Of a DNA stretch of 64,000 nt, positions 7,089 to 16,083 are shown piece after piece. The DNA comes from Fontisubflavum oceani (GTDB lineage: Bacteria > Pseudomonadota > Alphaproteobacteria > Rhodobacterales > Rhodobacteraceae): NCBI RefSeq assembly GCF_030407165.1, contig NZ_CP129111.1, positions 2,666,001 to 2,730,000 of the forward strand, read 5' to 3'. Positions within the stretch are counted from its first letter, which is position 1. Each line of letters begins with the position of its first letter. The position numbers were made by a program, and so were the translations under genes. The notes under the pieces are model-generated. The model ran no database searches and had not been told where the DNA came from. It was given only the letters and a program-made list of their open reading frames with translations.

Positions 7089-7967
7089 TCAACCGCCGGC
7101 AGCGGTTTTTGCCACTTCAGCAGCAAAGTCTTCCTCGACCTTTTCGATGCCTTCGCCAACCTCAAGCCGGACAAAGCCTGTGATCTCGACACCGGCCTCT
7201 TTGGCTGCGGCGCCGACCGTCAAATCGGGGTTCACAACAAAGGCTTGGTTCAGAAGCGTGACTTCCGAGAGGAATTTCTTCATCCGTCCGACGATCATCT
7301 TCTCGATCACCGCTTCCGGCTTGCCGCTTTCGCGCGCGATATCCATCTGGACCTGCTTTTCTTTCTCAACGAAAGCCGGATCCAGATCATCTTCGCTGAG
7401 CGAGGCGGGGTTCACAGCCGCGACATGCATCGCAACCTGACGCGCGAACCCTTCGTCCCCGCCATTCATCGCCACAAGAACGCCGATTTTGCCCATACCG
7501 TCCGCAGCGGCGTTGTGCACGTAAGACACAACCTTGTCGCCCGAGAGCTTTGCCATCCGACGCAGCGCCATGTTCTCGCCAACGGTGGCGATTTTGGCAG
7601 TGACGGTTTCCTCGACGGTCTTGCCGCCCATATCCGCCGCCTTCAGCATGTCCAAATCGGCGACGCTGGTCGCAACGGCGGCAATGCCGCCCACCATCTC
7701 TTGGAATTCGGCGTTCTTGGCGACGAAATCGGTCTCGGAGTTAACCTCAACGGCAACACCCGTGCCGCCATCAACCGCGACGGCAACCAAGCCCTCGGCG
7801 GCGGTCCGGCCGGATTTCTTGGCGGCTTTCGCCAAGCCCTTGGTGCGCAGCCAGTCAACGGCGGCTTCCATGTCGCCATCGGTTTCGGTCAGTGCTTTCT
7901 TTGCGTCCATCATGCCTGCGCCCGTGCTGTCGCGCAGTTCTTTCACCAGTGCAGCGGTAATCGCCAT
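7089..7967 (-). CDS. tsf: Translation elongation factor Ts
   Basis: 292-residue guanine-nucleotide exchange factor for EF-Tu. The N-terminal UBA-like domain reads ITAALVKELRDSTGAGMMD followed by KKAL. The TDFV motif that contacts EF-Tu is in VNSETDFVAKN. The conserved NGGDEGFARQVAMHVAA and the C-terminal GFVRLEVGEGIEK are present. AGGAG lies 8 bases before the ATG at 7967. It follows rpsB with a 78-bp gap holding a strong hairpin and ends before a bidirectional terminator. Confidence 0.98.
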   Translation of the reverse strand: MAITAALVKELRDSTGAGMMDAKKALTETDGDMEAAVDWLRTKGLAKAAKKSGRTAAEGLVAVAVDGGTGVAVEVNSETDFVAKNAEFQEMVGGIAAVATSVADLDMLKAADMGGKTVEETVTAKIATVGENMALRRMAKLSGDKVVSYVHNAAADGMGKIGVLVAMNGGDEGFARQVAMHVAAVNPASLSEDDLDPAFVEKEKQVQMDIARESGKPEAVIEKMIVGRMKKFLSEVTLLNQAFVVNPDLTVGAAAKEAGVEITGFVRLEVGEGIEKVEEDFAAEVAKTAAGG

Positions 7968-8004
7968 GGGAGTGATCTCCTGATCTTGTCGTAATACGGC
8001 GTAT

Positions 8005-8024
8005 GGGCCGGGCGTACCCGGCCC
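8005..8024 (-). other. Hairpin in the rpsB-tsf intergenic region
   Basis: Perfect stem GGGCCGGG (8005-8012) with CCCGGCCC (8017-8024) and a 4-base loop, without a T run. It may serve as an RNase processing site or a partial attenuator that lowers tsf relative to rpsB; this is inference. Confidence 0.5.
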
Positions 8025-8045
8025 TGATGTCAGTAACGTGACGGC

Positions 8046-8879
8046 TTAGCCCTGAGCTTCTTCTGCCGGAGCCTCTGCATCTGCGGCGGGGGCCTCTTCT
8101 GCGGCAGCCTCTTCAGCAGGCGCTTCTTCCGCCAGAGCCTCTTCAACCGAACCCTGCTCCAACGCACCCAAGTCCACACCGGCGCCTTCCATCTGGGCGG
8201 TCATCCCGTCCAGAGCGGCCCGGCTGACCAAGTCGCAGTAAAGCGCGATGGCGCGGGCGGCGTCGTCATTGCCTGGGATGATGTAATCCACACCATCGGG
8301 CGAGCAGTTGGTATCAACCACGGCCACAACCGGAATGCCCAACTTCTTGGCTTCGGCGATCGCCAGGTCTTCTTTGTTCACATCGATGACAAAGATCAGG
8401 TCCGGCAGGCCACCCATTTCGCGGATGCCACCAAGCGACGCCTGCAGCTTGGCCTGGTCGCGTTCCATGCCAAGACGCTCTTTCTTGGTCAGACCCTCGG
8501 TGCCCTGCTCCATCGCCTCGTCGATCTGCTTCAGACGGCTGATCGAGTTCGACACAGTTTTCCAGTTGGTCAGCGTGCCGCCCAACCAGCGGTGGTTCAT
8601 ATAGAACTGCGCGCAGCGTTCGGCAGCTTCGGCCACAGGTTTTTGCGCCTGACGTTTGGTGCCAACGAACAGAACCCGGCCACCTTTGGCGACGGTTTCG
8701 CGCACGGCATTCAGCGCCGCGTCGAGCATCGGAACGGTCTGAGTCAGGTCGAGAATGTGGATCCCATTACGATCGCCATAGATGAACTCGCCCATGCGGG
8801 GGTTCCAGCGTTGTGTTTGGTGACCAAAGTGAACGCCAGCTTCCAAGAGCTGACGCATGGAGAAATCAGGGAGCGCCAT
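8046..8879 (-). CDS. rpsB: 30S ribosomal protein S2
   Basis: 277-residue small-subunit protein. Typical blocks are MRQLLEAGVHFGHQTQRWNP, IFGDRNGIHILDL-like sequence (here IYGDRNGIHILDL), GTKRQAQ, HRWLGGTLTN and PVVAVVDTNCSPDGVDYIIPGNDDA. After about residue 235 comes a low-complexity Ala/Glu tail of some 40 residues, as often seen in Rhodobacterales S2. The ATG at 8879 has AAGGA about 9 bases upstream; a TTG two codons earlier is not used here. It is the first gene of the rpsB-tsf operon. Confidence 0.98.
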   Translation of the reverse strand: MALPDFSMRQLLEAGVHFGHQTQRWNPRMGEFIYGDRNGIHILDLTQTVPMLDAALNAVRETVAKGGRVLFVGTKRQAQKPVAEAAERCAQFYMNHRWLGGTLTNWKTVSNSISRLKQIDEAMEQGTEGLTKKERLGMERDQAKLQASLGGIREMGGLPDLIFVIDVNKEDLAIAEAKKLGIPVVAVVDTNCSPDGVDYIIPGNDDAARAIALYCDLVSRAALDGMTAQMEGAGVDLGALEQGSVEEALAEEAPAEEAAAEEAPAADAEAPAEEAQG

Positions 8880-8995
8880 GTCCAAATATCCTTTTCCGGT
8901 TTGCGCCTCGGCGAAGGAATAGGACGGGTGTCCAACCGGTGGACCTTTCAGGGATGTCTCCCCCGAGGGCCCGCCTTCGCCTGTGAAGTGCGCGC

Positions 8996-9024
8996 GATTT
9001 AGGGCAAGCCCGGGGAATATGCAA
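8996..9024 (-). promoter_or_regulatory. Probable sigma-70 promoter of rpsB-tsf
   Basis: On the minus strand TTGCAT (9024-9019), a 17-bp spacer and TAAATC (9001-8996), about 115 bp before the rpsB ATG. The long leader would leave room for S2-dependent control, which is known in other bacteria; that is inference here. Confidence 0.55.
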
Positions 9025-9094
9025 GCCCCCTACCCCAAGCCTGATCTATTATCTGGGGTCTTGTGCCCCGGGCCGCGCGCCGTATGACAGGGGA

Positions 9095-9976
9095 ATGAGC
9101 CAGAAACCTGACATCCTCTGCATTGGCAGCGTCCTTTGGGACATGATCGGTCGGTCTGAGCTGCCGATGGTGGCGGGGAACGATAAACCCGGGCGGATCG
9201 CGCGCATCCCCGGCGGTGTGGCGCTCAACATCGCGATGACCTTGGCGCGGTTCGATTTGGATGCGGCCCTGTTGTCGGTTGTGGGGCAAGACCCGGACGG
9301 CACGGCGCTTCTCGCCAAATGCGGGCAGTTGGGGTTGATCACCGAACATATCCTGATTGATCCAGAGCTACCGACAGATCAATATATGGCAATTGAGGCG
9401 CAAGGCGCTTTGATCGCCGCGATCGCAGATGCGCATTCGCTGGAGGCTGCAGGCGAGCGGATTCTGGCGCCGCTGTCAGACGGACGTTTGGGCCGAGAAG
9501 ATGCGCCCTGGGACGGGTTGATCGCCCTCGACGGCAACTTGACCGAGGCGCTCCTGGCCCGGATCGCCGCCAGCCGCCTGTTCCGCGCCGCCGACATCCG
9601 GCTTGCGCCGGCCTCTCCGGGCAAAGCCGAACGCCTTCGCCCCCTGTTGCCGCATGAAGGCACGACGATTTATGTGAATTGTGAAGAAGCCGGGCTGATC
9701 ACCGGCACGACACCGGCCAGCGCAGAGGAAGGCGCCGAAGCCCTGCTTCGTGCCGGCGCGCGACGGGTCTTGGTCACGCAAGGCGCAGATGCCGCGGTGG
9801 ACGCGACATCGGATCAGATGATCACACGGCACCCGCCGAAGATCACGCCGAAGCGGATTACCGGGGCGGGCGACACGTTCATGGCGGCCCATATCGCGGC
9901 AGAGGCGCGGGGCGCGTCGCGGGATGTGGCACTCGACACCGCCTTGATGGCGGCGGCAAACTATGTGGCAGGATGA
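9095..9976 (+). CDS. psuK: PfkB-family sugar kinase, probable pseudouridine kinase
   Basis: 293-residue ribokinase-fold kinase. The N-terminal signature DILCIGSVLWDMIGR, the Gly-rich PGGVALNIAMTLARF and the C-terminal catalytic ITGAGDTFMAAH (Asp as base) are clear. On its own it could phosphorylate several nucleosides or sugars. The directly following psuG gene, only 4 bp after the stop, makes pseudouridine the likely substrate (pseudouridine to pseudouridine 5'-phosphate). Its divergent neighbour is rpsB. Confidence 0.85.
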   Translation: MSQKPDILCIGSVLWDMIGRSELPMVAGNDKPGRIARIPGGVALNIAMTLARFDLDAALLSVVGQDPDGTALLAKCGQLGLITEHILIDPELPTDQYMAIEAQGALIAAIADAHSLEAAGERILAPLSDGRLGREDAPWDGLIALDGNLTEALLARIAASRLFRAADIRLAPASPGKAERLRPLLPHEGTTIYVNCEEAGLITGTTPASAEEGAEALLRAGARRVLVTQGADAAVDATSDQMITRHPPKITPKRITGAGDTFMAAHIAAEARGASRDVALDTALMAAANYVAG

Positions 9977-9980
9977 ATAT

Positions 9981-10892
9981 ATGAATGATTTTATGATATT
10001 GGCGCCGGATGTTAAGGTTGCGCTGGGGGCTGGCATGCCAGTGGTCGCTTTGGAAAGCACGATCATCACCCACGGGATGCCCTACCCGCAGAACCTGGAA
10101 ACGGCGCAGGCTGTCGAGGCCGAAATCCGCGCTGCCGGCGCGGTCCCGGCGACGATGGCGGTCATGGGCGGGAAAATCCGGATCGGATTGGAAGCGACCT
10201 ACTTGGAAGCGCTGGCGCAAGCCAAAGACGTGATGAAAGTCAGCCGCGCTGACCTAGCCGTGGCGTTGGCCACAGGAGCCGTTGGGGCGACCACAGTCGC
10301 CGCCACGATGATTTGCGCCGCAATGGTTGGGATCAAGGTCTTCGCCACGGGTGGGATCGGCGGGGTGCACCAGGGTGCGGAAGACAGTTTCGACATCTCT
10401 GCGGATCTCAGGGAGTTCGCTGAAACTCCGGTGACGGTTGTGGCGGCAGGGGCCAAAGCGATCTTGGACCTGCCAAAGACACTTGAAACGCTCGAAACGC
10501 TTGGCGTGCCCGTCATCGCCTATGGGCAAGATGCCTTCCCCGCCTTCTGGTCGCGCGACAGTGGCCTCCCCGCGCCGCTCCGTATGGATCATCCGGCCGA
10601 GATTGCCGCCGCCCATCGAACGCGGCAGGCGTTGGGTCTGCCAGGCGGTCAATTGGTGACCAATCCGATCCCCGAGGCCGACGAGTTGAGCCGCGATATG
10701 CTCTCCCCCTTGATTGCGCAGGCCCAAGCCGAGGCCGATGCCGCCGGAGTGACCGGAAAGGCGGTGACACCGTTTTTGCTGCAACGGCTCTTTGAGTTGA
10801 CCGAGGGGCGAACGCTTGCGGCCAATATCGCCTTGGTGAAGAACAACGCGCGCCTCGGCGCCGCAATTGCCAAGGAGCTTGCCGCCCCTTAG
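9981..10892 (+). CDS. psuG: Pseudouridine-5'-phosphate glycosidase
   Basis: 303-residue enzyme of the PsuG/IndA family that splits pseudouridine 5'-phosphate into uracil and ribose 5-phosphate. Recognisable blocks are VVALESTIITHGMPYPQN, PATMAVMGGKIRIGL, the metal/catalytic region FATGGIGGVHQGAEDSFDISADL, VVAAGAKAILDLPKTLE, and LVKNNARLGAAIA at the end. I take the ATG at 9981; an earlier one at 9963 would overlap psuK by 14 bp. With psuK it forms a two-gene pseudouridine salvage operon. Confidence 0.95.
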   Translation: MNDFMILAPDVKVALGAGMPVVALESTIITHGMPYPQNLETAQAVEAEIRAAGAVPATMAVMGGKIRIGLEATYLEALAQAKDVMKVSRADLAVALATGAVGATTVAATMICAAMVGIKVFATGGIGGVHQGAEDSFDISADLREFAETPVTVVAAGAKAILDLPKTLETLETLGVPVIAYGQDAFPAFWSRDSGLPAPLRMDHPAEIAAAHRTRQALGLPGGQLVTNPIPEADELSRDMLSPLIAQAQAEADAAGVTGKAVTPFLLQRLFELTEGRTLAANIALVKNNARLGAAIAKELAAP

Positions 10893-10967
10893 GTCAACGC
10901 GCCGCTTGTGCGCCTTTGACAACGCACATAGATAAGAGACAGCAGCGCTCTTAAGACGGCCCGATTG

Positions 10968-11687
10968 ATGCAACTGCCAGAGACCCCACCACCGCCGAAA
11001 CGCGGCTTCTTCTCTTCGCTCAGGACCAATTTCCTGACCGGGCTGGCGGTGATTGCGCCCATCGGCCTCACCGCCTGGCTGATTTGGACGGTGGTCGGAT
11101 GGATCGATGGCTGGGTCCTGCCCTTCATTCCGAGCGCTTATAACCCGGTTCTGCTGATCCGCGAATATACCGGAATTGCGGTTGATATCCGCGGTCTGGG
11201 GGTCGCAACCTTCCTGGTCTTTACCGTGATCGTGGGGTGGATTGCGAAAGGGTTGATCGGTCGGTCGATGATCAAATGGGCCGACTCCTTGGTTCTGTCG
11301 ATCCCGGGGGTGCGGACGATCTATTCCGGGCTGAAACAGATCGTCGATACTGTCGTCAGCCAGGGCGAGCGGAATTTCGACAAGGCCTGCCTGGTGCAAT
11401 ATCCGCGCAAGGGGATTTGGGCGATCGCCTTTATCTCGACCAATGCAAAGGGCGAGATTCAAGCGCAGACTGAGAAAGAGATGGTCTCGATCTTCATGCC
11501 TACGACGCCGAACCCGACCTCGGGATTTCTGCTCTTCGTGCCCAAGGAAGATGTCACCATCTTGGAGATGACGGTGGAAGACGCGGCCAAATTGGTGATC
11601 TCGGCGGGGCTGGTCTATCCCAACCCCGATGACCCGTCGAAAGCGCCTGCCGTGTTGCCAAGCCCCGCCCAAGACGCGGCGGAGTGA
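10968..11687 (+). CDS. DUF502 family membrane protein
   Basis: 239 residues with two transmembrane segments near the N-terminus (FLTGLAVIAPIGLTAWLIWT and LGVATFLVFTVIVGWIAKGL), then a soluble domain. Family features are the NFLTGLAVIAPIG block, the SIPGVRTIYSGLKQIVDT motif and NPTSGFLLFVP. The function is not established; plant relatives are the COV membrane proteins. ATG at 10968 is preferred over a TTG at 10965. It stands alone between psuG and the convergent peptide-binding protein gene, only 6 bp from the latter's stop. Confidence 0.85.
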   Translation: MQLPETPPPPKRGFFSSLRTNFLTGLAVIAPIGLTAWLIWTVVGWIDGWVLPFIPSAYNPVLLIREYTGIAVDIRGLGVATFLVFTVIVGWIAKGLIGRSMIKWADSLVLSIPGVRTIYSGLKQIVDTVVSQGERNFDKACLVQYPRKGIWAIAFISTNAKGEIQAQTEKEMVSIFMPTTPNPTSGFLLFVPKEDVTILEMTVEDAAKLVISAGLVYPNPDDPSKAPAVLPSPAQDAAE

Positions 11688-11693
11688 GGCGCC

Positions 11694-13510
11694 CTACTCC
11701 GTCTCTTCGTACCACCAGACATCCGGATGAAAGCCCAGGAAATCGCCATAGATCGGCAGGTTTTCCGGGTAATGCAACTCCCGCACATGGGCGATCCGTG
11801 AGATCGGCGAGTGCCAGATTGGGATGACATAGCGCCCAGATGTCAGAACCCGATCAAGCGCCCGGACAGCGGCCTGATAGCTCTCAAGACTGTCTGAGTT
11901 CAGCATCTCATCGATCATCGCTTCAATTGCCGGATGGCACGCTCCCATCAAATTGCGCGAGCCTTCTGTCTCGGCCATCTCACACACCCCCAATAGAGCC
12001 GCTGCTCATTGCCCGGGCTTAAGGAAAGGCCGCGGGTGTAATAGGTCATGTCGAAATCAAACGCGTCGGTGCGCTCGCGATATTGCGCGCTGTCCACGGT
12101 AGAGATGGTCGGGGTGATGCCAAGCCGGGCGAGGCTCTCGACATAGATATTGATGATCGATTGGTTCTCGGGCGAGCCTTGCTGCAACAGAATTTCGAAG
12201 CTGAACGGACGGCCATTTGTATCTACCATAACGCCATTCTCGACGGTATAACCCGCCTCTTCCATATATCTCAGCGCGGTTCGGCTTCCGGCCCGGTTCG
12301 CCGCGGAGCCGTCCGAGACGGGCATTTCATAGCCCTCAAGCGCGCCGGGTAGCAGGTCGCTGGCGAAGGGTTGCAACAAACCGGCCACACGTGCCCCTGC
12401 GGAGCCCTCCACCATTCCCAAGATCGAGTTTGCGAAATAAGAGGTGATGCGCGGCTCAGACCCGCCATTGATCGTCTGATTGATGAACTCGAAGTTGAAC
12501 ACTTGGATCATCGCCTCCCGCACCCGCCAATCGGCGAAAACCGGGTTCCGGGTATTCATCACGAAACCGGTCATGCCGGTCGGGCGTTGATGGGGAATGA
12601 TTGAGCGGACAACCTCGCCCGATTGCGCTCGTGGGAAATTGTAATTCTGTTCCCAATTGGTGGCATTGGTCTCGCGGATCGTATTGATCAGCCCCGAAGT
12701 GAAGGCCTCGAACATCGCCGTGGCATCGCCGAAGAACTCCAGCCGCACCTCGTCAATCACATTGGTGCCGCGACGAAACGGCAGATCGGCACCCCAATAC
12801 TCCGGATTGCGGGTCAGCAAGACATATCGGCCCGCTTCATAATCGGTGACGACATAAGGCGCGGTGGTGATCGGCACGATATCCAGCCCAGAGGTCGCGA
12901 AGTCCACGCCCTCCCATTGGGCGGCTTGGAGAATTGGGCGCAGCCCCATGATCAGGGCCATTTCGCGATTGGACTCGGCAAAGGTGATCCGAACGCCGCG
13001 CTCGCCCACCGGCTCCATCGACGCCACATTGTCCCAAGAGTTCCGATAGCGCGGATGCCCCTCGGTCCCGAGCGTCTCGTAGGACCAGATCACATCCTCA
13101 ACCGTCACCGGGCTGCCATCGGAGAACCGTGCCTCTGAGCGGAGGTGGAACTCGACCCAGTTGCCCTCCGAATCGGCCTCCACCGATTCGGCCAACAAAC
13201 CGTAAAGCGTGAACGGTTCGTCATAGGATCTTGCCATCAACGACTCATAGGCCAAAAACCGCAACTGCCAGGGGACGCTGCCCAATCGGCTGTGCGGGTT
13301 CAAACTGTCATAGCTGCCGACCTCACCGGTCACGACCCGCCCACCGGTTGGCGCGTCCGGGTTGGCATAAGGCAGATGCGCAAAATCTGGGGGCAAGGCA
13401 GGCTCGCCATACATAGCGATGCCATGTTGTGGCTCGGCCGAGGCCGGGCCACACAGAATCATGGCGGTGGCTAACCCGGCGAAAAACTTGCTGAAACAAT
13501 CTGCGCGCAT
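11694..13510 (-). pseudogene. Extracellular solute-binding protein family 5 (oligopeptide/YejA-like), frame interrupted
   Basis: Periplasmic substrate-binding protein of a peptide ABC importer, about 605 residues when the frame is restored. The signal peptide is MRADCFSKFFAGLATAMILCG with cleavage after ASA. The body has the SBP_bac_5 hallmarks LRSEARFSDGSPVTVEDVIWSYE and LTRNPEYWGADLPF. The upstream frame reads through LYWGC into non-homologous sequence and stops near 11948. The proper C-terminus (VCEMAETEGSRNLMG to WWYEETE) is in another frame. One extra G in the coding-strand G5 run (plus-strand C5 at 11987-11991) joins them. The start at 13510 has AGAGGA upstream. No permease or ATPase gene is adjacent. 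Confidence 0.85.
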
Positions 13511-13589
13511 CTGTGGACAATCCTCTGATTGCTTTGTTTGCCTGTGGGCCAACGCTATCCTCGCCGCGGGGCCATTACAAACTTTTCGG

Positions 13590-13618
13590 TTGGACTCTGA
13601 GCAAGCCATTGCTTATAA
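13590..13618 (+). promoter_or_regulatory. Strong sigma-70-like promoter of a candidate small RNA
   Basis: TTGGAC (13590-13595), 17-bp spacer, TTATAA (13613-13618). It points away from the divergent peptide-binding protein gene and predicts a start near 13625. Confidence 0.6.
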
Positions 13619-13624
13619 AGGTGT

Positions 13625-13702
13625 CACTGCTCGATAGGTTTCTTGCCTGTATGAAACCTGCCTCAATAACTTAACGCCGGCTTCGTGCCGGCGTTTTTTT
13701 TG
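13625..13702 (+). ncRNA. Candidate small RNA (or attenuated leader), two hairpins
   Basis: The predicted transcript of about 78 nt starts 7 bases after the -10 box. It folds into a first hairpin AGGTTTC (13636-13642) with GAAACCT (13653-13659), a short single-stranded linker, and a second hairpin that is a canonical terminator with a T8 tail. No open frame with a ribosome-binding site fits inside. It may be a free-standing trans-acting sRNA, perhaps an Hfq client since hfq is in this genome. It could equally be the terminated leader of the SnoaL-like gene, whose ATG lies 37 bases after the T run. I do not recognise the family. Confidence 0.5.
13673..13702 (+). terminator. Rho-independent terminator
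   Basis: AACGCCGGC (13673-13681), loop TTCGT, GCCGGCGTT (13687-13695), continuing into a run of eight T (13694-13701). Nothing protein-coding on the plus strand precedes it. Confidence 0.9.
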
Positions 13703-13738
13703 GCGATACGCAGACCGACAATTGGAACAGGAGTTTTC

Positions 13739-14110
13739 ATGACCGAGAGTCAGGAAATCGTTCGGGCCTATGGTGCAGCTTGGCTTGCAACGGACCCCGG
13801 AGAGCGCCGGGCGCATTTGGAACAGGCGTGGGCCGATGACGGGATCTATATCGACACCAATACCCGCGTCGAGGGGCGCGAGGCGCTTGCGCAATTGATC
13901 GAGCAAACCCATACCGCCTTCCCCGGCCATATTGTCGAACTCACCAGCGGCGCGCTCGGTTTCAAAGGATATCTGCAATTCACCTGGCATATGCGGCGAC
14001 CCGATGGCGAGATCTTGCTAACCGGGACCGATTTTGCCCGGCAAGGGGACGATGGCCGCTTGGTCGAACTGATTGGCTTTTTCGGCGCGCCGCCCCCGCT
14101 CGACGACTGA
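13739..14110 (+). CDS. SnoaL/NTF2-like fold protein
   Basis: 123-residue protein of the nuclear transport factor 2 / SnoaL-like superfamily: EIVRAYGAAWLATDP, WADDGIYIDTNTRVEGREAL, and a final strand LVELIGFFG. Such proteins act as small isomerases, hydrolases or binding proteins, and the function cannot be assigned. The ATG at 13739 has AACAGGAG about 6 bases upstream. It follows the candidate small RNA/terminator and precedes the 3-hydroxybutyrate dehydrogenase gene by 82 bp. Confidence 0.75.
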   Translation: MTESQEIVRAYGAAWLATDPGERRAHLEQAWADDGIYIDTNTRVEGREALAQLIEQTHTAFPGHIVELTSGALGFKGYLQFTWHMRRPDGEILLTGTDFARQGDDGRLVELIGFFGAPPPLDD

Positions 14111-14192
14111 TCGGCTTCTGACGGTTCTTTGATCTGTATTTCGCAGGTGCAGCATGTAGACTGCGCCGCAACAGAGATTGAAGGAGCATCCG

Positions 14193-14977
14193 ATGGCCAT
14201 CACCACCGATCTATCCGGCAAAACCGCCGTCATCACCGGCTCGAATAGCGGCATCGGCTTGGGCATCGCCCAGGAACTGGCCAAGGCAGGGGCCGATGTG
14301 GTGCTCAACAGCTTCACGGACCGCGAGGAAGATCACGCGATTGCCGCCGAGATTGCGGCGGCAACCGGGGTCTCGGCCCGCTATATCAAAGCCGACATGT
14401 CAAAGGGTGATGAATGCCGCGCCCTGATCGCGCAGGCGGGGGCTGCGACATCCTGATCAACAATGCGGGCATTCAGCATGTTGCGCCGATCGATCAATTC
14501 CCGGTTGATAAATGGGATGCGATCATCGCGATCAACCTGAACTCTGCTTTCCACACCACCGCTGCCGCCCTGCCGCTGATGCGCGCCACAGGATGGGGCC
14601 GCGTGATCAATATCGCTTCCGCTCACGGGCTGACGGCCTCGCCTTACAAAGCCGCCTATATCGCGGCCAAGCATGGCATTGTCGGCATGACGAAAACGGT
14701 TGCGTTGGAAACCGCCGAAGAGCCGATCACTGCCAACGCCATCTGCCCAGGTTATGTCCTCACGCCCCTTGTCGAGGCGCAGATCCCCGACACGATGAAG
14801 GAATACAATATGGGCCGCGACGAGGTGATCAAAAACGTGATGCTCAAGCGCCAACCCTCGAAAGAGTTCGCGACCGTGGAACAAATGGGCGGCACTGCGG
14901 CCTTCCTCTGCTCCGACGCGGCGGCACAGATCACCGGCACCACGATCAGCGTCGATGGAGGTTGGACCGCACTTTAA
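14193..14977 (+). pseudogene. bdhA: D-3-hydroxybutyrate dehydrogenase (SDR family), frame interrupted
   Basis: Short-chain dehydrogenase that oxidises 3-hydroxybutyrate to acetoacetate with NAD in polyhydroxybutyrate and ketone-body use. The first frame has the nucleotide motif TGSNSGIGLGIAQELAKAG and ends soon after DMSKGDECRALIAQAG. The second frame continues with CDILINNAGIQHVAPIDQF, the catalytic Ser and YKAAYIAAKHG, and GTTISVDGGW at the end. The break lies in the G5 run at 14438-14442; one more G gives AGGCDILINNAG and about 261 residues, normal for the family. ATG 14193 has GGAG upstream. The patatin-like gene follows by 35 bp. Confidence 0.88.
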
Positions 14978-15011
14978 CCTCATCTGTTCACCAACAATCA
15001 AGGCCCCGCTC

Positions 15012-16043
15012 ATGACCGCAAAACGTATCAATTTGGCTTTGCAAGGTGGCGGGGCACATGGCGCTTTCACCTGGGGTGTGCTCGACGCCTTGCTAGACAC
15101 CCCCGAGATCGAGATCGCCGCGATATCTGGCACGTCGGCGGGCGCTTTGAACGGGGCAGCAGTTAAGGCTGGGCTATCGCAAAGCAGCCGCGATCTGGCG
15201 CGCGAAAATCTGCAATGGCTTTGGGAGCAGGTCGGCGCAATCACCGATGAACGGCTCAATCCATGGCTAAACGCGGGCTCTCCGTCGGCCATCTCGACGC
15301 TGATCGAAACCTCCCTGCCTTTCGCCGTCTCCGACACGGTATCGCGGATGGTCAGCCCCTATAGCTATGGCCCGTTTTATCAAAACCCGCTCCGCCGGAT
15401 CGTCGAGCGGTTGCATTACGAGAATATCTGCTGCGTCGAGGGGCCGGAGTTTCATATCTGCGCGACCAATGTCCGCAGCGGCAAGATCAGGATTTTCGAC
15501 GGCGACCATATCTCGCCCGATGCCATTTTGGCCTCTGCCTGCCTGCCGACGATGTTTCAAGCGGTCGAAATCGACGATCCCGCAACTGGCCGGAGGGAGG
15601 CTTATTGGGATGGAGGCTACACCGGCAACCCGGCACTGTTTCCGTTGTTCCACAATGGGTTGCCAAGCGACATTCTCGTTGTGAATATCAACCCGCTGCA
15701 CCGCGAGGATCTGCCCACCTCGGCGCGCGCCATCCAGAACCGGATCAATGAGATCAGCTTCAACTCCTCGCTCCTGCGCGAGCTGCGTGCCATCGAGTTT
15801 GTCAAACGACTGCTGGCCGAAGGGCACCTGGCGCCAGGCAGCATGAAAAACATCCTGATCCATATGGTCGCCGATGATGCATTGATGGAGAAGCTCTCCG
15901 TCGCGACAAAACTGGTGGCTACACCTCAGGTGTTGCACCAATTGCGCGCGGCCGGTCGCACCGCCTGTGAGGCGTTCCTCAACACACATTTCGACAAAAT
16001 CGGCAAGGTAAGCAGCGTGGATCTGGTGGAAATGTTCAACTGA
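15012..16043 (+). CDS. Patatin-like phospholipase
   Basis: 343-residue serine acyl hydrolase of the patatin family. The oxyanion motif is LQGGGAHGAFTWGVLD, the nucleophile elbow ISGTSAGALNG, and the dyad Asp lies in YWDGGYTGNPAL. Family members hydrolyse lipid or polyester acyl chains. Immediately behind a 3-hydroxybutyrate dehydrogenase a role in polyhydroxyalkanoate or storage-lipid turnover is plausible but inferred. I use the ATG at 15012 (MTAKRINLALQGG); the in-frame ATG at 14955 lies within bdhA. Confidence 0.88.
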   Translation: MTAKRINLALQGGGAHGAFTWGVLDALLDTPEIEIAAISGTSAGALNGAAVKAGLSQSSRDLARENLQWLWEQVGAITDERLNPWLNAGSPSAISTLIETSLPFAVSDTVSRMVSPYSYGPFYQNPLRRIVERLHYENICCVEGPEFHICATNVRSGKIRIFDGDHISPDAILASACLPTMFQAVEIDDPATGRREAYWDGGYTGNPALFPLFHNGLPSDILVVNINPLHREDLPTSARAIQNRINEISFNSSLLRELRAIEFVKRLLAEGHLAPGSMKNILIHMVADDALMEKLSVATKLVATPQVLHQLRAAGRTACEAFLNTHFDKIGKVSSVDLVEMFN

Positions 16044-16059
16044 GGCTTGCTTAACTTCG

Positions 16060-16083
16060 ATATTTCATGAATACGTGAAATAT
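16060..16083 (+). promoter_or_regulatory. Probable ArsR operator overlapping the start codon
   Basis: Perfect 8-bp inverted repeat ATATTTCA (16060-16067) and TGAAATAT (16076-16083) with an 8-bp centre. It reaches into the ATG of the arsR-arsC fusion gene at 16082. Its size and AT-rich character fit ArsR-family operators. There is no Shine-Dalgarno sequence before the ATG, which suggests a leaderless mRNA and a repressor covering the promoter. Confidence 0.65.

Noticed and set aside
10254..11672. 472-codon open frame on the minus strand opposite psuG and the DUF502 gene
   Set aside because: It runs antisense through two well-recognised genes, is rich in Gly, Arg, Asp and His as expected for a shadow frame of high-GC DNA, and matches no family.
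11980..12000. Programmed ribosomal frameshifting in the interrupted genes
   Set aside because: Seven unrelated genes with the same G-run pattern and no slippery heptamer or downstream pseudoknot fit indels better than programmed events.
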